This document shows positions 1 to 11,496 of a stretch of DNA of 64,000 nt, piece after piece. Below the pieces are notes generated by a model. That model was not told where the DNA came from, did not search any database, and worked only from the letters and a program-made list of their open reading frames with translations. The stretch lies in assembly GCA_014529385.2 (NCBI GenBank), contig CM043943.1, forward strand, positions 151,484,592 to 151,548,591, read 5' to 3'. Position 1 is the first letter of the stretch, and each line of letters opens with the position of its first letter. The position numbers and the translations under genes are program-made. The DNA comes from Adiantum capillus-veneris. Lineage: Eukaryota; Streptophyta; Polypodiopsida; Polypodiales; Pteridaceae.

Positions 1-421
1 TTTTCAGCATGAATATTTTCTATCCAAAAGAAAAATTTACTAGTGAATATTTTTCATAAAAGATTTCTCTTTTTCACCATGATAAAAAGTATCAATATAA
101 AAAAAACCCAACTTTGATGTACTTACGTGCTGTGATTGATTATGTCCCAATACTCAACAAAAAATCAAAATTGTCATTGAAAAAGAGAGTTTTAAGACCA
201 ATTTTCATAGAATGAAATCTTTTTTTAAGTAGCGAATAATTTAATATGCGTCAAATTTTTATGGGCACCTAAGTGTAAAAATGGTAAGAAATATTATAGG
301 CATGAAAAATTTACATTATGATTAGAGAAACGCTATACTAAAGAGTGAATAATAAACAATGGAAAGATATGTATGGGAGGCAAGTGTAAAAATGCTAGAA
401 TGGAGAGGTTAGCTGCAGTAC
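1..421. other. AT-rich stretch, no gene seen
   Basis: The sequence is AT-rich with many short homopolymers and no reading frame of plausible coding character. No repeat boundary was recognised. It simply flanks the BAHD remnant that follows. Confidence 0.5.
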
Positions 422-892
422 CTGAACGCCAAGAAGCTGCTCTGAGTAGCTGGAAGGAAGGAGGGAAAGCATGGAGGCATCAGGCTCGAAGCGCCAGCCA
501 TCGTGCAGAGAATGAGTTGGGGCGTGGGCCACGAAGAAGGCAGCACCCTGGCCAATGAGGTGGATGCAGGGCTGGCCGGAAGGGTCGTCACCGTAGGCAC
601 CGGCACATAGTCCACCAAAACCTTACTGAGCGCGGCTTCCAAACGGCAGACGTCCACGGCAGCGGTCGCCTGGAAGGCAAACAGCATGCTTCCATAAAGG
701 AAGGAAGGGATGCCCACATCTGCCAAACTGCGGACGACGTGGCCTGCTGGGGGTGACGTGGCTGCTGTTGCTGTCAGCGACGCTTGCTTCTCAACAGAAA
801 TGGCGCAGTCGAAGCTGGCGCTGTTCTGAGAGAAAGTTGTCACTATGCGCATGGGCAGAGTCCAGACGCTCCACCTTCATCTCCATATCCAT
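422..892 (-). pseudogene. BAHD acyltransferase fragment, frameshifted
   Basis: On the minus strand a GC-richer island encodes the N-terminal third of a plant BAHD (hydroxycinnamoyl/benzoyl-CoA-dependent) acyltransferase. BAHD enzymes transfer acyl groups from CoA thioesters in the cytosol. A possible start is the ATG at 892, followed by MEMKVERLD. Further on come PSFLYGSMLFAF and LEAALSKVLVDYVPV, the usual segment before the 'PLAGR' region. After a one-base frameshift near 612 the frame continues as GAYGDDPSGQPCIHL, then GQGAAFFVAHAP and LPSSYSEQLLGVQVLQ, which are typical family segments. The frame ends shortly after, so the catalytic HXXXD and DFGWG motifs are absent. At least two frameshifts are needed to read it. 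It is a truncated pseudogene, or exon 1 of a broken gene. The family call is from recalled sequence patterns. Confidence 0.72.
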
Positions 893-2329
893 GGGTGTTC
901 TCGTGCTTCATCCCAATGCCACTTGTATATTAGAGAAGGTGCTGCAAACATCAGCTGTGATGAACCCTGACACGTGCAGCTCGTGATAGCGTAGAAAATT
1001 AAGGTAATAAGAAGCAGTTGCCCAGCTTAGTGTCACGAGGACCTGTCACAGTCATCGGTGATGAAGGTAGATGAACCTTAATAGAACATTCACACGTACA
1101 TCTCGTGCGAGCGTAGCAAATTAAGATTCAATCAATGTTCACAGAGAACCGGCCTTTAGTGTATTTTTAAAGGGAAAAATTTGAAAATTCTTGGTTAGTT
1201 TTAGGACTGCCTTTAAGGAAAATGGCTAAATTTTGAGGATTTTAGTGTAAAAACCAATAAAAATTGGCTAAATTTCCCAAAAAAAACGGTGGATTTTCAA
1301 AGATCTCCTTTTTTCCATTGGTTCCTAAAAAAGTTTTTGGTAAACACTAATTTACGATAGTAACTCAGAGTCATGAGTCACGACTCACAGCAACCAGCGG
1401 TCTAGCGACCTCCCCCTCTTACGGCCCTAGTGGTCCGAAAAACGTCCCTTCAATCAAAGCAGGGCAAAAAGTTTGTCGTTACACACCCTTTTTTTAGTGC
1501 AATTATTCGAGAGTATGACATGACTCTGTTCTTTGGTCTGAAGTTTGAACCTTTCCCACAATGTTCAAACTTCTTAGGGCAGATATGCATGGGCTTGGTA
1601 CTTTCGTCAGCAAACTATGCCCAAGTTTCTCATGTGGAGTTGGAAAATCGTTCTTCTACCGCCGCCGCGTTGGAGAACCACGCAAAAAAGTGCCGGTTGT
1701 TGTAGTTCGGCATCAAGACAAAAAAGGTGATGAGTGGCTGGGGTTCCACCCTCGTTGTGCAGACGTGCCCTTAGGCGTCAACGTGAGTCGGCGTGACCAT
1801 GCAACATGCTTAGTTATTCATTTAATGCTCTGTCTGGGCATAGTTGGCTAACTAAGCCTTACTGCTGGACTAATTTTGTAATTTGGTTCTCACTATAATA
1901 TAACTCTGTCTGGCTTTTATGGAAAAAAAAAACTAAGCCTTACGTGACTCTAGCCTTAGAGCATGGTCATGCGAGGTGCAATTATCAATGATTCCAACTG
2001 CGCCTATTGTGCTCTTTTTTCAATTAAAAGCGGCCACTGAGCCATGCGATTTGGTCACGCGATCCACGCTCGTTGCCATCTAGAGTCGCATAAGCCGATT
2101 TTTGAGTGTTGAGGACATGGAGCAGCAAGTCAAAGAAAGAGCTCATGGCTGCATTCAGGATGCCAGTATACAAACAAAGAGCACACAAGACAGATAAAGA
2201 CACAGAGAGAGAAGGCTTTCATGTGCAAAGGACCAGTCGGTTCCCTTTTGCGACTACGCAATTTTGGGATAGTTACAAAAAGGCGAGCTTAGTAGGACTA
2301 TAATAGCTCAGTAGGATGTGTGTGATCAC
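893..2329. other. Intergenic, nothing recognised
   Basis: Short overlapping open frames lie between about 1,430 and 1,850 and between 2,106 and 2,303. They have no recognisable domain and look like chance frames. The stretch at 1,160-1,330 is AT-rich. Confidence 0.45.
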
Positions 2330-2513
2330 CAAGTGGGCCATGTCTCTATTTGACACCTCCTTTTTTGGAAGGGATCTACGGTCCCAGATCATTGTTGATA
2401 GTGAACCATTCGATTCATTTGGAGGAAAAAATAAGAGTTAGGTGAAATTCAACCTGACAACCTGCCCATCCGAAGGCCATTGCTTCACCATTACGCTATT
2501 GTACGTGTCTTGA
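2330..2513 (-). mobile_element. Candidate tRNA-derived SINE
   Basis: Read on the minus strand, TAGCGTAATGG (plus positions 2488-2498) resembles a pol III A-box. GGTTGAATTTC (2444-2454) resembles a B-box about 35 bases downstream. A tail of roughly 110 bases without coding potential follows. A real tRNA is unlikely because no good acceptor or anticodon stem forms. The call rests on the box spacing alone. The ends are guesses, and no target duplication was found. Confidence 0.3.
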
Positions 2514-2569
2514 TAATCATAGAGAATGGTAACATTATATTGTGTAGTTATGGTCCGCCGCGATTTTAG

Positions 2570-2735
2570 TTCACAGCTAGTTTATTTTGAGTTTACAATG
2601 AGTTCACGTGCACATGAATAAAGTACACATAGTTTGCAAAGTTCACATGTATCTAGTTTACATGCAAGTTCACAACAAGCTCACATTAATGCGAGTTTAC
2701 ATATAGTTTACATCAAGTTCACATTTGGGATTTAT
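2570..2735. repeat. Degenerate short repeats of an AGTTCACAT word
   Basis: The words AGTTCACAT, AGTTTACAT and AAGTTCACA recur about ten times with irregular spacing (for example near 2600, 2640, 2665, 2695 and 2715). This is a decayed short tandem repeat. No function is visible. Confidence 0.6.
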
Positions 2736-3148
2736 GGTTGTCATCTTCCTCGACAAGCGATGCCGATTTTCAATCGCAGATTCCCTCTAAAGTTGAGGTA
2801 TCACTTAGAGACGAGGCCATGTAGGCTCAGTTATCTACGTAAATAACTGATAATTGAGGTAGGTGTGACCATTGCCTTGGGGATGGCCTACGAGCAAGCC
2901 TAGAGATGCAAGCAAGCAAAAGGAAGGGGGGTTTGTGGGGTGGCAATAGATGAGCATGGCTAGAGCATGATGGAAGGAGCTACGTGTCTTGGACGAAGCG
3001 AAAGCGAACGGAAAAGGAGGGGGCGGGGGCGCGAGCAGGAGGTGGTACAAACAAGAGCCAGCAAACGCTGGAAGTCATGACGCACCCAAGCCTAGAGCAA
3101 GGCAGGGAGTGGATTTTTTTTGTTTGTTGTTAGCAGCAAGCTAACCCA

Positions 3149-3979
3149 TGTAACATTTTAGGGAGCTTCATTGTAAAACACTTATTATTTTGATAAATCG
3201 AGAATATTATTACTCCTATTTGATGAGTGGATATTATAATCTATGAGCCGGAGCTATAAGCTTCCAGATTGTATCAATTAATCCTTGGTTAGAGCTCCCA
3301 CATGATTAGTTTTTGACCTAAGAAACCCTGGCTAAGGTATAAAAGCTAATTTTGTAAAGTCATTATTAAGTTTTTTGGATAGGAAATACACACCGTGAGC
3401 TTACTGCACTCTCCTCTCTCCTTCTCTTGCTTCTATCTCCCTTGTTGGTTGTCACATTGCAATGTCGTCTATTGCGTTGCAGACACAAGTAAGAGCTCTA
3501 CGCATTGACGTCAACATATAATGATAAATCGTAGCATTTGATATGGCCGACTTATGGCCTAATTTCACCATAAGTAGAAATTTAAGCTAGGAAATCACAA
3601 AGTAAGTATAGGCACGGTATTGGGCCATCATTGCTAAGCATTTAGATGCATTTCGGGTTAGAAACGACTAGGTCAAAATCTCACTACTATTAATAATTGC
3701 ATTTTTTGCCACTCATTGAAAGTGAGATTTGAAACCATAGGCATGTGTGCTTAGGTCTTATATATTTGTCCTAGAAGTTTCATAGCATTGGGATGTCGTT
3801 TGATGCTGTAATGATCATGGTTTGCTTGCCGATTAGCGACTAACTTTTGATGACTTAGGTCATTTGAGTGTAGCTTGTGCACTAGTCGAGTCAGCTTCGT
3901 CCCATGGATTGAGAATTATGTTCGTGGTTCTCGCTATGTCTGCAATAAGATAAGATTGAGGTTAGGAAGCCCACCCACA
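3149..3979 (+). mobile_element. Probable 5' LTR of Ty3/gypsy element 1
   Basis: The region ends in ...CCCACA at 3979 and is followed at once by a primer-binding-site-like sequence. A TATA box lies at 3337-3345 and a CT-rich tract at about 3410-3440, as expected of an LTR. The left end (TGTAACATTTTAGG at about 3149) is only a guess, because no matching 3' LTR exists in the window. The downstream gag supports plus orientation. Confidence 0.38.
3337..3345 (+). promoter_or_regulatory. TATA box of candidate LTR
   Basis: The sequence GTATAAAAG fits a plant TATA box. It lies about 640 bases before the presumed LTR end, in the same orientation as the downstream gag. Confidence 0.35.
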
Positions 3980-3981
3980 TT

Positions 3982-3999
3982 TGACGCCGCTACTGGGGA
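3982..3999 (+). other. Degenerate tRNA-Asp primer-binding site
   Basis: TGACGCCGCTACTGGGGA matches, with a few differences, the tRNA-Asp-complementary site seen clearly in element 5 at 36,624-36,641. It starts two bases after a CA-ending LTR candidate, which is the right place for reverse-transcription priming of a gypsy element. Confidence 0.5.
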
Positions 4000-4399
4000 C
4001 GAGTAGACCTAAACTAGGGAAAACAAGAGCACCTAATATAGTTTTCCTTTAACTTCCTCTACGATCACCTAGAGTTAAACTTTCTCTTTAAAACCTCATA
4101 GCTTGCTGCTTAAGAGTGTCTTCTTTTGCTGTGTAGCTTGGGAGTAAATTGTACTTGCTAAGTACCTTGTAGGATTGTAAGTTTAGGTTGGGATTTTTAG
4201 AATAATATTGATGGACAAAACAAGTCTTAAGATCAATCCTCAAGAAACCATAAAAAAACAAGAAAACAAGTGTTTGTGGACACCTTCCACAACCCAATTG
4301 CAGCAGAACCTAGGAGTAGGGTAAGTAGAATCCGAGGTGGGATCTCAAATCATTGCTCACTCCAAAAGAATCATCTGTGAGTTGTTTATGTGAAGTTAC

Positions 4400-5600
4400 A
4401 TAATTTCAGGTCTACGGCTTGAAACAGCATCAAAAGACTGTCAACCACTAAAACCGGCTGGAGAGTATGCTGATAAAAGTTGTATGAACCAGTGAGTAAG
4501 CATAAGGATGCATTTGAGGTAAATTTTTACGAGTTGGCAAAATCTCAGATTATTTACATTTTCTTGAAAATTTAATCCAAATTAAGTTTTGACTTGACTC
4601 AGAGGCTTAAAACATGTCACAAAAAGACGGCTATTGAGAAAATTGCAAAAAAATTTCATTTCAGTTTAAAAGTAAATAATCACGATTAGGCTCAAATTGA
4701 TCAATGTTGATACCAGAGACTCTATACATGATTACAAACATCTTTTGTGGAGGGTCAGAGAGTTTGGATCACAAAACAGATAAAAAACTTGGAAAAACCT
4801 GAAGTCTATATTGTTTGTCAAGAAATTGTATATGACTTGATAAATCTTGTTCAAATTTTGTGAAACTTGTCTCAGAAGATTAGTTTAAAGAGTTTAACAT
4901 GTGTGTATACTCAGATGATAAAAAATATGCTAAAATTTGACAATTGTAAATAATCACGATTATTTACTTTTGTCCAATTTTCAAGTATTTTTGGCCAACC
5001 AAGCATACCACAGATTCTTTCATGTTGTATTGAACACTCATATCAAATTCGGTGAAATTTGGATCTATAAAGTGAAAATTGTGGCCAGTTTTGTGAAGAC
5101 AGTTTGCTATATAAAACTATTGACAAATTGAGCGGGGTTTATCCAAACTTTGTGAAACTTTGCTAGGGAGCTTAAGTTGAGCTACTTTACCTGTTTGTAT
5201 CATCATTTTTGCAAAAAAAAGCAAAAAAGCCAAAAGTAAATAATTGCATTATTTACTTCTACCCTTGATTTGAGAGTTTCTGCAGAATTGAGTATACCAT
5301 AGGGTCAAGCTTATCAAGTAAAATACTCATATCAAATTTGGTGAAATTTGGATCACAAAAAAGAGACTTAAGCCAGATTCCTGAAACTGAGTCTACAGAC
5401 ACTAAACAGTTTGATAACGTGGACAAATCTTGTTCAAACTCAGTGAAACTTGTCCAGAGACTACAACAAGGTGTCTATATGACAAAACAAGTCTAAAAAT
5501 TGAGAAAACTAAGAAAAGTAAATAATTTGATTATTTACTTTTGAGCCCAGAGACAAGATTTTGGACTTTTGAGCTTGTACAATGTTAGAGCAACATAATA
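4400..5600 (+). repeat. Four degenerate ~280-bp tandem repeats in the leader
   Basis: The core GTAAATAAT starts at 4672, 4946, 5236 and 5518, giving periods of 274, 290 and 282 bases. In units two to four the core continues into ATTATTTAC, forming a short palindrome. The words 'AAATTTGGATC' and 'CAAATTTGGTGAAA' also recur at matching offsets. The array lies between the candidate primer-binding site and the gag start, so it would be the untranslated leader of element 1. No coding potential is seen. Confidence 0.68.
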
Positions 5601-5951
5601 CAAGGTCACTGCTCAAGTTTGGGTTCCATCAGATCCAAATTAATACATGTTAACTCAGTTTCCAGGTTGCAGATTGAGTCCTTTAGCTCTTTGCAAGGGT
5701 AGAATTTGGAAGTCTTATTTGTTGACTCACTCAGCTCAGATTGAAGTGATATACATAGACTAATCACAATAGTTAGAAAACAATTGTACAGTCTTTGAGA
5801 GAAAATAGCTAACTTGGTTAAAACTGACAAAGGAACCAGCTTGCAGGCAAAGAATTGCGAGCTTGAAAGGAGTTGAATTCAAGTCAAGTAGAAAAACGGA
5901 TTACAATCCAATCCACCGGTAAGTACTCTATCTAGGGCTTAACAAGTCTAT

Positions 5952-7416
5952 ATGAACCTTAGATCTAGTCGTACACTAGCAAATCAAGGTATACTTGGAG
6001 AGACCACTGGTAGGGTATCCATCGAAGAGACTGTGAATTAAGGTGATCAATTGGGCACTATCTTTGAAGAAGTCCCAGATACTTATTACGACTCAACATC
6101 TGAAATGTCTTCTTATTTGACTCAGTCAGTAACCGAAACAACAATGCGATATAAGCACATACTCACCTTTTATAAGACTAACATCCATGGAGCTCAGGTT
6201 TACCAAGATCCTAATGAAGAGTATGCCATTCACATTGATGACATGACATAGACTTTGAAGAGGAAATAAGAGCAAGAAAATAAGAAATAATGTATATGGA
6301 TAAAAGCGGGACGAGTCAGTATGTAAAAGTTGAAAATCTTGATGTGATAGACCAATGGGGGCTAGATGTGAATATAATAATTCTAGATATGGCAACAAAA
6401 GAAGGTCCATTGACTTTAGAATTCGAGGGATACGATCAAGTTGATCTAAAACCTTTGAAACGGCTTAGCACTAATAATCCTACGATTGGATCTTTTATGG
6501 ACCTCTCATGCCAAATCAGGGTAGTTAACACCCATGAAGATCATCTATATCTTCAAGATCAAGGACAAGGTTTCAACAGATCTACCATCTTACCTATTTA
6601 GGGATTGTTATAACAATAACTTTGTTATGATGAGTCTTGAGGAGGTAGAACAGACCAGCTACCAAGGGTACTCTATAAGGGATTGGATATTGGGCAAGGG
6701 CCTGATCCTATTCCAAGAGAGGAACTCCGTGAGAAATATTTTGGGAGAAATGTTAAAAAACTACCTCATCACGGAGAAAATCGAGTGACATTAGAGCCAA
6801 TCTAGGCCTACATGAGTCACTTTTTCCAACAGGTTGGTTTGAAGGACTCGAGACAGAACCAACTGCCAGAAGAGTTGGGGCTGAGCCAAAGAGATGTGTC
6901 CGACCAACTGATTTTTAAAAATGGATAAAAAAATACAATGGATCTGGGGATCCATATGACCATTTAGCTAGCTTCAAGCAAGTGCTAAGAGCAAATTACA
7001 TATTTTATTTCCGCACTCAATTTGAGGGATTTGGAATGATTTTAGAAGGAAAAGCTTTGACATGGTTCCAAAACATGCCACCATGAGCAATCATGAATTC
7101 CAATACGTTAGCTTGGGGATTTGTAGCTACATGTTCCAAAACTGGAATCAAACATAACACGGTAGCTCAAATCTATAGCTTCAAAAAGAAACAAGGTGAG
7201 TATGTTAGGGATTGTGCAACTAGGATAAAGCAATACATTGCAAGATGCCCAGAATTAGAAATACCTGTAGAAGAAAGGTTAGTGTCATTGTTTCTACAAG
7301 GATTGCTTAACAAAGAAATTTATGCTATACTGTATAGCAAGAAGCATACAACTCTAGAAGAGTGTGTATTAGATGCTATTGACTATAATCAAGTTGGTCC
7401 AGTTGCCTTTGTGTAG
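5952..7416 (+). pseudogene. Ty3/gypsy gag (element 1), decayed
   Basis: Gag would form the capsid of the retrotransposon particle. The start at 5952 gives MNLRSSRTL, like the 'M-x-LRSGR' beginning of plant gypsy Gag (element 5 has MHLRSGR). A TAA interrupts the frame near 6,039. Later frames read GSGDPYDHLASFKQV and LEGKALTWFQNMP at about 6,940-7,080. The segment at 7,093-7,416 (YSFKKKQGEYVRDCATRIKQ) completes the Retrotrans_gag domain. Several stops and frameshifts show it is dead. It runs up to the junction with element 2. Confidence 0.78.
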
Positions 7417-8830
7417 GCCTCTCCCATGCCCACACATTTGTGCCAAGCGTTCACCAAGGAAAAATGTCGGGTAGCTCTCCCATAGCCAACACTCTGACTT
7501 CTCCATGCTTCAGCTCTTTCTCTGGACTCACTAATGACTTCCATTGCCTCTAAGTTTGGGCACCAGATTCACTCAACTGTCCAAAAGTACAATCTACTTT
7601 CCTCCCAATCAGGTCTTCCTTTAAACTGTAAGCCGTTTGGCCTTCTCCCAAAGGTAAATCTGCTACTTCAAACCTCTACGAGGTCTTCTCTTCCTCTTAA
7701 CTTTTGCATCTTCATCCTCTTTCTCTTTCTCTTTCTTCTTTACTAGGACTTGGAGCAGCATAGCCTTCCCTCTCTCTTTTGCCTACATTCATCATATCTA
7801 CTTTATTTTCAACCCACACAATACCCACATAACCACTAGAGGTTGAGGCTTGATTTTTCTGTTCAGTACCTTGATCTCCTCGGATATCCAATGCATAATC
7901 ATTAGCCCTGTTAGGAATCTACTGAGGAAGGGGAAACATATCACCTTCCATCCTTGTTGGCTTTGGACAGTAAGTGCTGATTTGACCAATTTCGCCACAA
8001 TTATAACAAGTAGGGATGAACATCCTTTGCGGCTCAAAGACACCTTGTCCACGACCCGCATTAGCATTAGGCTGAGCTTCACATGGCTTGGCCATTCCTC
8101 TACCACAACCATGACCATGGCCAACTCCAAGAACACTGAGTCGCAATTCTTGCATCATGGTCATCATGTCTTGCATTTTGTTGTAACTGTTCGGTATTTG
8201 CAACCCTTTGAGCTCCAACCTCTACCTGATTTCCCTCATTTTGGCCACCATTACTTTGCACATGGACCCCTTTCCCATACTCATTGAGTCTATGAGCCTT
8301 CCGTTCTTTCTCCCTAGCAATAGTGACTTCTTCCTCGAAGGTAGCATGCTTTTTCGGCTCAAATTTGAACTTCAGACTTTCCTTTAAGTTTTCCACAAAA
8401 TGGTCCTTCTTTAACATGGCTGGAGGGATTTCATTTCCCAAAGCACGGTCCCATTTATCCGATAAACGAGTGAGATGCATGACAAGAACACTTTGATTAA
8501 CCTTATGAGTGTACCCCAAAATTTCATGTCAGACTTATCAGGTACTATGATGTTCCTATATTGTGCCAGAAAATCCTGCTTGACACGATTGTAGTCCAAA
8601 ACCACCCTTGGAGTTTGTGCCTGCACAACTCTTCATAATTTTGTAACCAAATTTTTGCCTCATCTTGTAAACCTTATTGCAACAACTACAACAATATAGC
8701 TTGATCTATTATATTTTGCAGTAAGCAATTGACTTCCAATTTCTCAATGAAAGTCCGTGCATTCTCATTAGGCAATCCATGAAACTGTGGAAACTCGTTC
8801 GCCATGTTCGATTGCCACAGAAACACTTAC
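7417..8830 (-). pseudogene. Ty3/gypsy gag (element 2), decayed
   Basis: On the minus strand Gag begins near 8803 with MANEFPQFHGLPNENARTF. It continues through KDHFVENLKESLKFKFEPKK (about 8,410-8,330) to a CCHC zinc knuckle, CYNCGEIGQISTYC (about 8,010-7,970), for nucleic-acid binding. Past that, toward 7,470, are traces of the stretch that joins gag to protease in relatives. Frameshifts separate the pieces. It belongs with the LTR at 9118-10008 and shares its layout with elements 3 and 4. The 3' part (RT, integrase, 3' LTR) is missing, cut at the junction near 7,416. Confidence 0.75.
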
Positions 8831-9100
8831 ATGTGACATCAAAAGTTCAAGGGATGTCGATGAATCTCTCTAGTACCTAATACACGTCACACTGGGTAAC
8901 CTGGCCCCCAGTGCTTGGCTTCACAAACCTCACGACCCTTCAAAGGCTGCAATCCAATGACACGATTGCCTTAAGTGCTGTCCAAAATTTTCACATACAT
9001 AGGCGGTTGTCCATAAGGACCCACATCCCCTTTACATTCTCTGCCTGTAAAATAAACATATTTCACAAAAAATTGGAGCACAAGAGCACTTTCTCCTCTG

Positions 9101-9111
9101 TGGGGGCACCA
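9101..9111 (-). other. Primer-binding-site-like sequence, element 2
   Basis: Read on the minus strand, TGGTGCCCCCA follows a few bases after the LTR end. The same word occurs after the LTR ends of elements 3 (TGGTGCCTGCC) and 4 (TGGTGCCCCC). This supports a shared tRNA primer, which was not identified here. Confidence 0.5.
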
Positions 9112-9117
9112 AAACAA

Positions 9118-10008
9118 TGTTAGCATGCAGCTGACAAGGAAAACAAGTGCCTCTATAGCCTTGCATGAGTCACAACATCGGAAGGAAGAACTATTGCACT
9201 GCCGAAACCACCTGTGGTAAGCACATGTAAAGATTTATGAAGATCCCATCAAGCATGAAAAACACTTGGAATTAGGAGAAACCAAGGACATCATGATGTA
9301 GCTTGTCTCATGGAGATGTTCGTAGAGTATCCATAGGCAAAAAACAGATGAAAGATGAGAGAGTTATGGCCACTTGAAATTGAGGGTGTACTCTCTCTTG
9401 CTAAAAAATGAGCTCTCTAGAAATTTTGTAGGTGTTGTAGCTATTAAAATGGGGCTTCCATTATCCATTTTAATCAAATCCCTCTCATCTGTCTCCTTAG
9501 TCGACATGGCCTCTTGGGGGTTTCATTTTAACTGGTTCCTTTTTAGCCTTTTTTTGGTAAAGACCTGGAGCCAGTTGATGCCTTTGTGATCATGGGAAGG
9601 GGGGGCATTTGTCCAAAGGAATAAAAGGGGAGGAAACTCTTGGGCAGGTAGGTGTGAACAATTGGAAAATGTGTCCCCATCTCCCAAGATCCCACCACGA
9701 TCCCAACAAGCCAAGCTCCACACAAAGTGATTCAACTTATGGGAGTTCCTCCCTTGCCCTATATACCCCCCATTCTCTCCTTATTCCTTCCCAGGTGGGG
9801 TAATTCCCATGCCACATGGAAGCTTCCTCCACAATCCTCCCAAATCCCTCATGTCCAAGTTGATTTCTAGCTCCTCCTCCAAGTGAGAGAACTTCTTGGA
9901 CAGCTTTCCATAAGCATAACTTACTGCTCCGGTCACCAAATGACACACTGTAAAGTACGGCTTGGATTCCATCACCTCGGCTAATTCTAGAAATTTCAAA
10001 ACTTAGCA
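9118..10008 (-). mobile_element. 5' LTR of element 2
   Basis: On the minus strand this segment begins TGCTAAG and ends GCTAACA, an imperfect TG...CA inverted end pair. It is followed by the primer-binding-site-like word and then gag. A TATATA motif (minus strand, about 9,759-9,767) could be its promoter. Short open frames inside it are taken as chance. Confidence 0.55.
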
Positions 10009-11430
10009 TTTCTAATTGAAATCATCAAGTTGGTCCAATTGCCTTTGTCGCATGCAGTTAGAATCACTTTCTAAGTCGAGACTGCTCACTTCAGACACAC
10101 ATAACTCATGATGTACAAGTCTGATTCACGAGCTATAAAGCATGACTAAAAATATTTATTGGAAACCATGTCTTGGGGACTTGAAAAATCCCAAAACATT
10201 GGTACAAGGGCCCAACAAAACCAAACCTTTGTACATGAATTTTTACATGGTCACTCCCAAGACTTGCAGCATTATGTACACATATATACATGAGGCTAGT
10301 TAGCAAGCTTTTTGGCACAATCTACTAGCTTTATGCTCATCCAAAAAATGTATGACAACATCAAAGATATGAGATGAGAAAATAGAAACAAAAGGAGAAA
10401 ATTGAGGAAAAGCCAAAAAGCTATTCCAAAAAAATTGAAAGAAACTGAGAGTGAAATCATGAAAACCACAATAAAATCTGGAGGATCAATTTTGGTAGTA
10501 GATAAAATTTTTGAGCCAATTAATGCAGCCTTGGAAGATTTCCAAGAGGGACTTAAAGCAAGCCAAAACATGGAAAACAAATGAAAAAACTATCCTTCTC
10601 CAGATATGGAAGCCGCTAAGCTTGAAACTTATCAAAATTTGGTAAGGATTACTCATGAAATGTTGGAAAAAAAAAACCCAAGCTTGAGAGTATAGAAAAA
10701 CCCAAGGAGCTTGTGATAGAAACCAATAAAGAGAAATCCAAAGTGGTGGTAGAACCCACCTTGAAATTAAAAAGCCACATTAGGTGAAATTTGGACTCAC
10801 AAAGAGGCCCTTTAAGCAATTTGACTTTACCTCTCTCTACCAAAATGGACGTATGGATAAATTTTTGCAAACAAGCTCCAAAGTTGGTGGAGGTTTGACA
10901 ATTAGAATATCCTCTTCAAGCTCTATCTACTGATATATAGCACGCCATGAGATTCCTCATATTTTAGAAGATTCTTTTTTTGATGAATGTCGGAATCTAA
11001 GTGAATCAAAAAAAGAATCTTCTAAAATATGAGGAATCTCATGGCGTGCTATATATCAGTAGATAGAGCTTGAAGAGGACATTCTAACTGTCAAACCTCT
11101 GTCAACTTTGGAGTTTGTTTGCAAAAATTTATCCATGCGCCCATTTTGGTAGAGAGAGGTAAAGTCAAACTTCTTAAAGGGCCCCTTTGTGAGTCCAAAT
11201 TTCACCTAATGAAACTCATAGTGCTTGATAGTGAAGATGCTTTAGATGGAAGTTTGTTTGTGGAGGAAGATTGGCCAGGACATTTATGGAAAAAAGTGAG
11301 AGAGATTAATGATGGGAGCATAACTTTGAAATCAGCTCCTATAGAGGAAGTCTGGTTAGACAATTTACCTCTTGATATGGACATTTATATACAGTACTTG
11401 TATGGGGATTGCGTTTCTGAAGCATCATGA
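10009..11430 (+). pseudogene. Element 1 coding sequence resumed, decayed
   Basis: After the element 2 LTR the plus-strand element resumes. The first bases (10027-10048) repeat the last gag codons at 7391-7412 with one mismatch. Open pieces at 10,402-10,584 are Lys/Glu-rich and coiled-coil-like (KAIPKKLKETESEIMK). A piece at 11,119-11,430 begins inside the right arm of the fold-back and ends near 11,430. No catalytic motif is visible. It is placed in element 1 because the protease region follows directly. Confidence 0.5.
10778..11211. repeat. 207-bp fold-back inverted repeat
   Basis: Arms 10778-10984 and 11005-11211 are reverse complements of equal length (207 bases) with few mismatches. They are separated by a 20-base spacer, 10985-11004. 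The outer ends read CATTAGGTGAAATTTGG and its complement. A transcript would form a long hairpin. It sits inside the decayed gag-protease region of element 1. Confidence 0.9.
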
Positions 11431-11496
11431 ATGTTTAAACCATTGACTCTAAAAACACTACCCTCTTAGTTAGGAGAAAACGAAGGTCAGTCCATA

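Noticed and set aside
2444-2500. A functional tRNA gene on the minus strand
   Set aside because: A- and B-box-like words are present, but no acceptor stem, anticodon stem or standard T-loop sequence forms.
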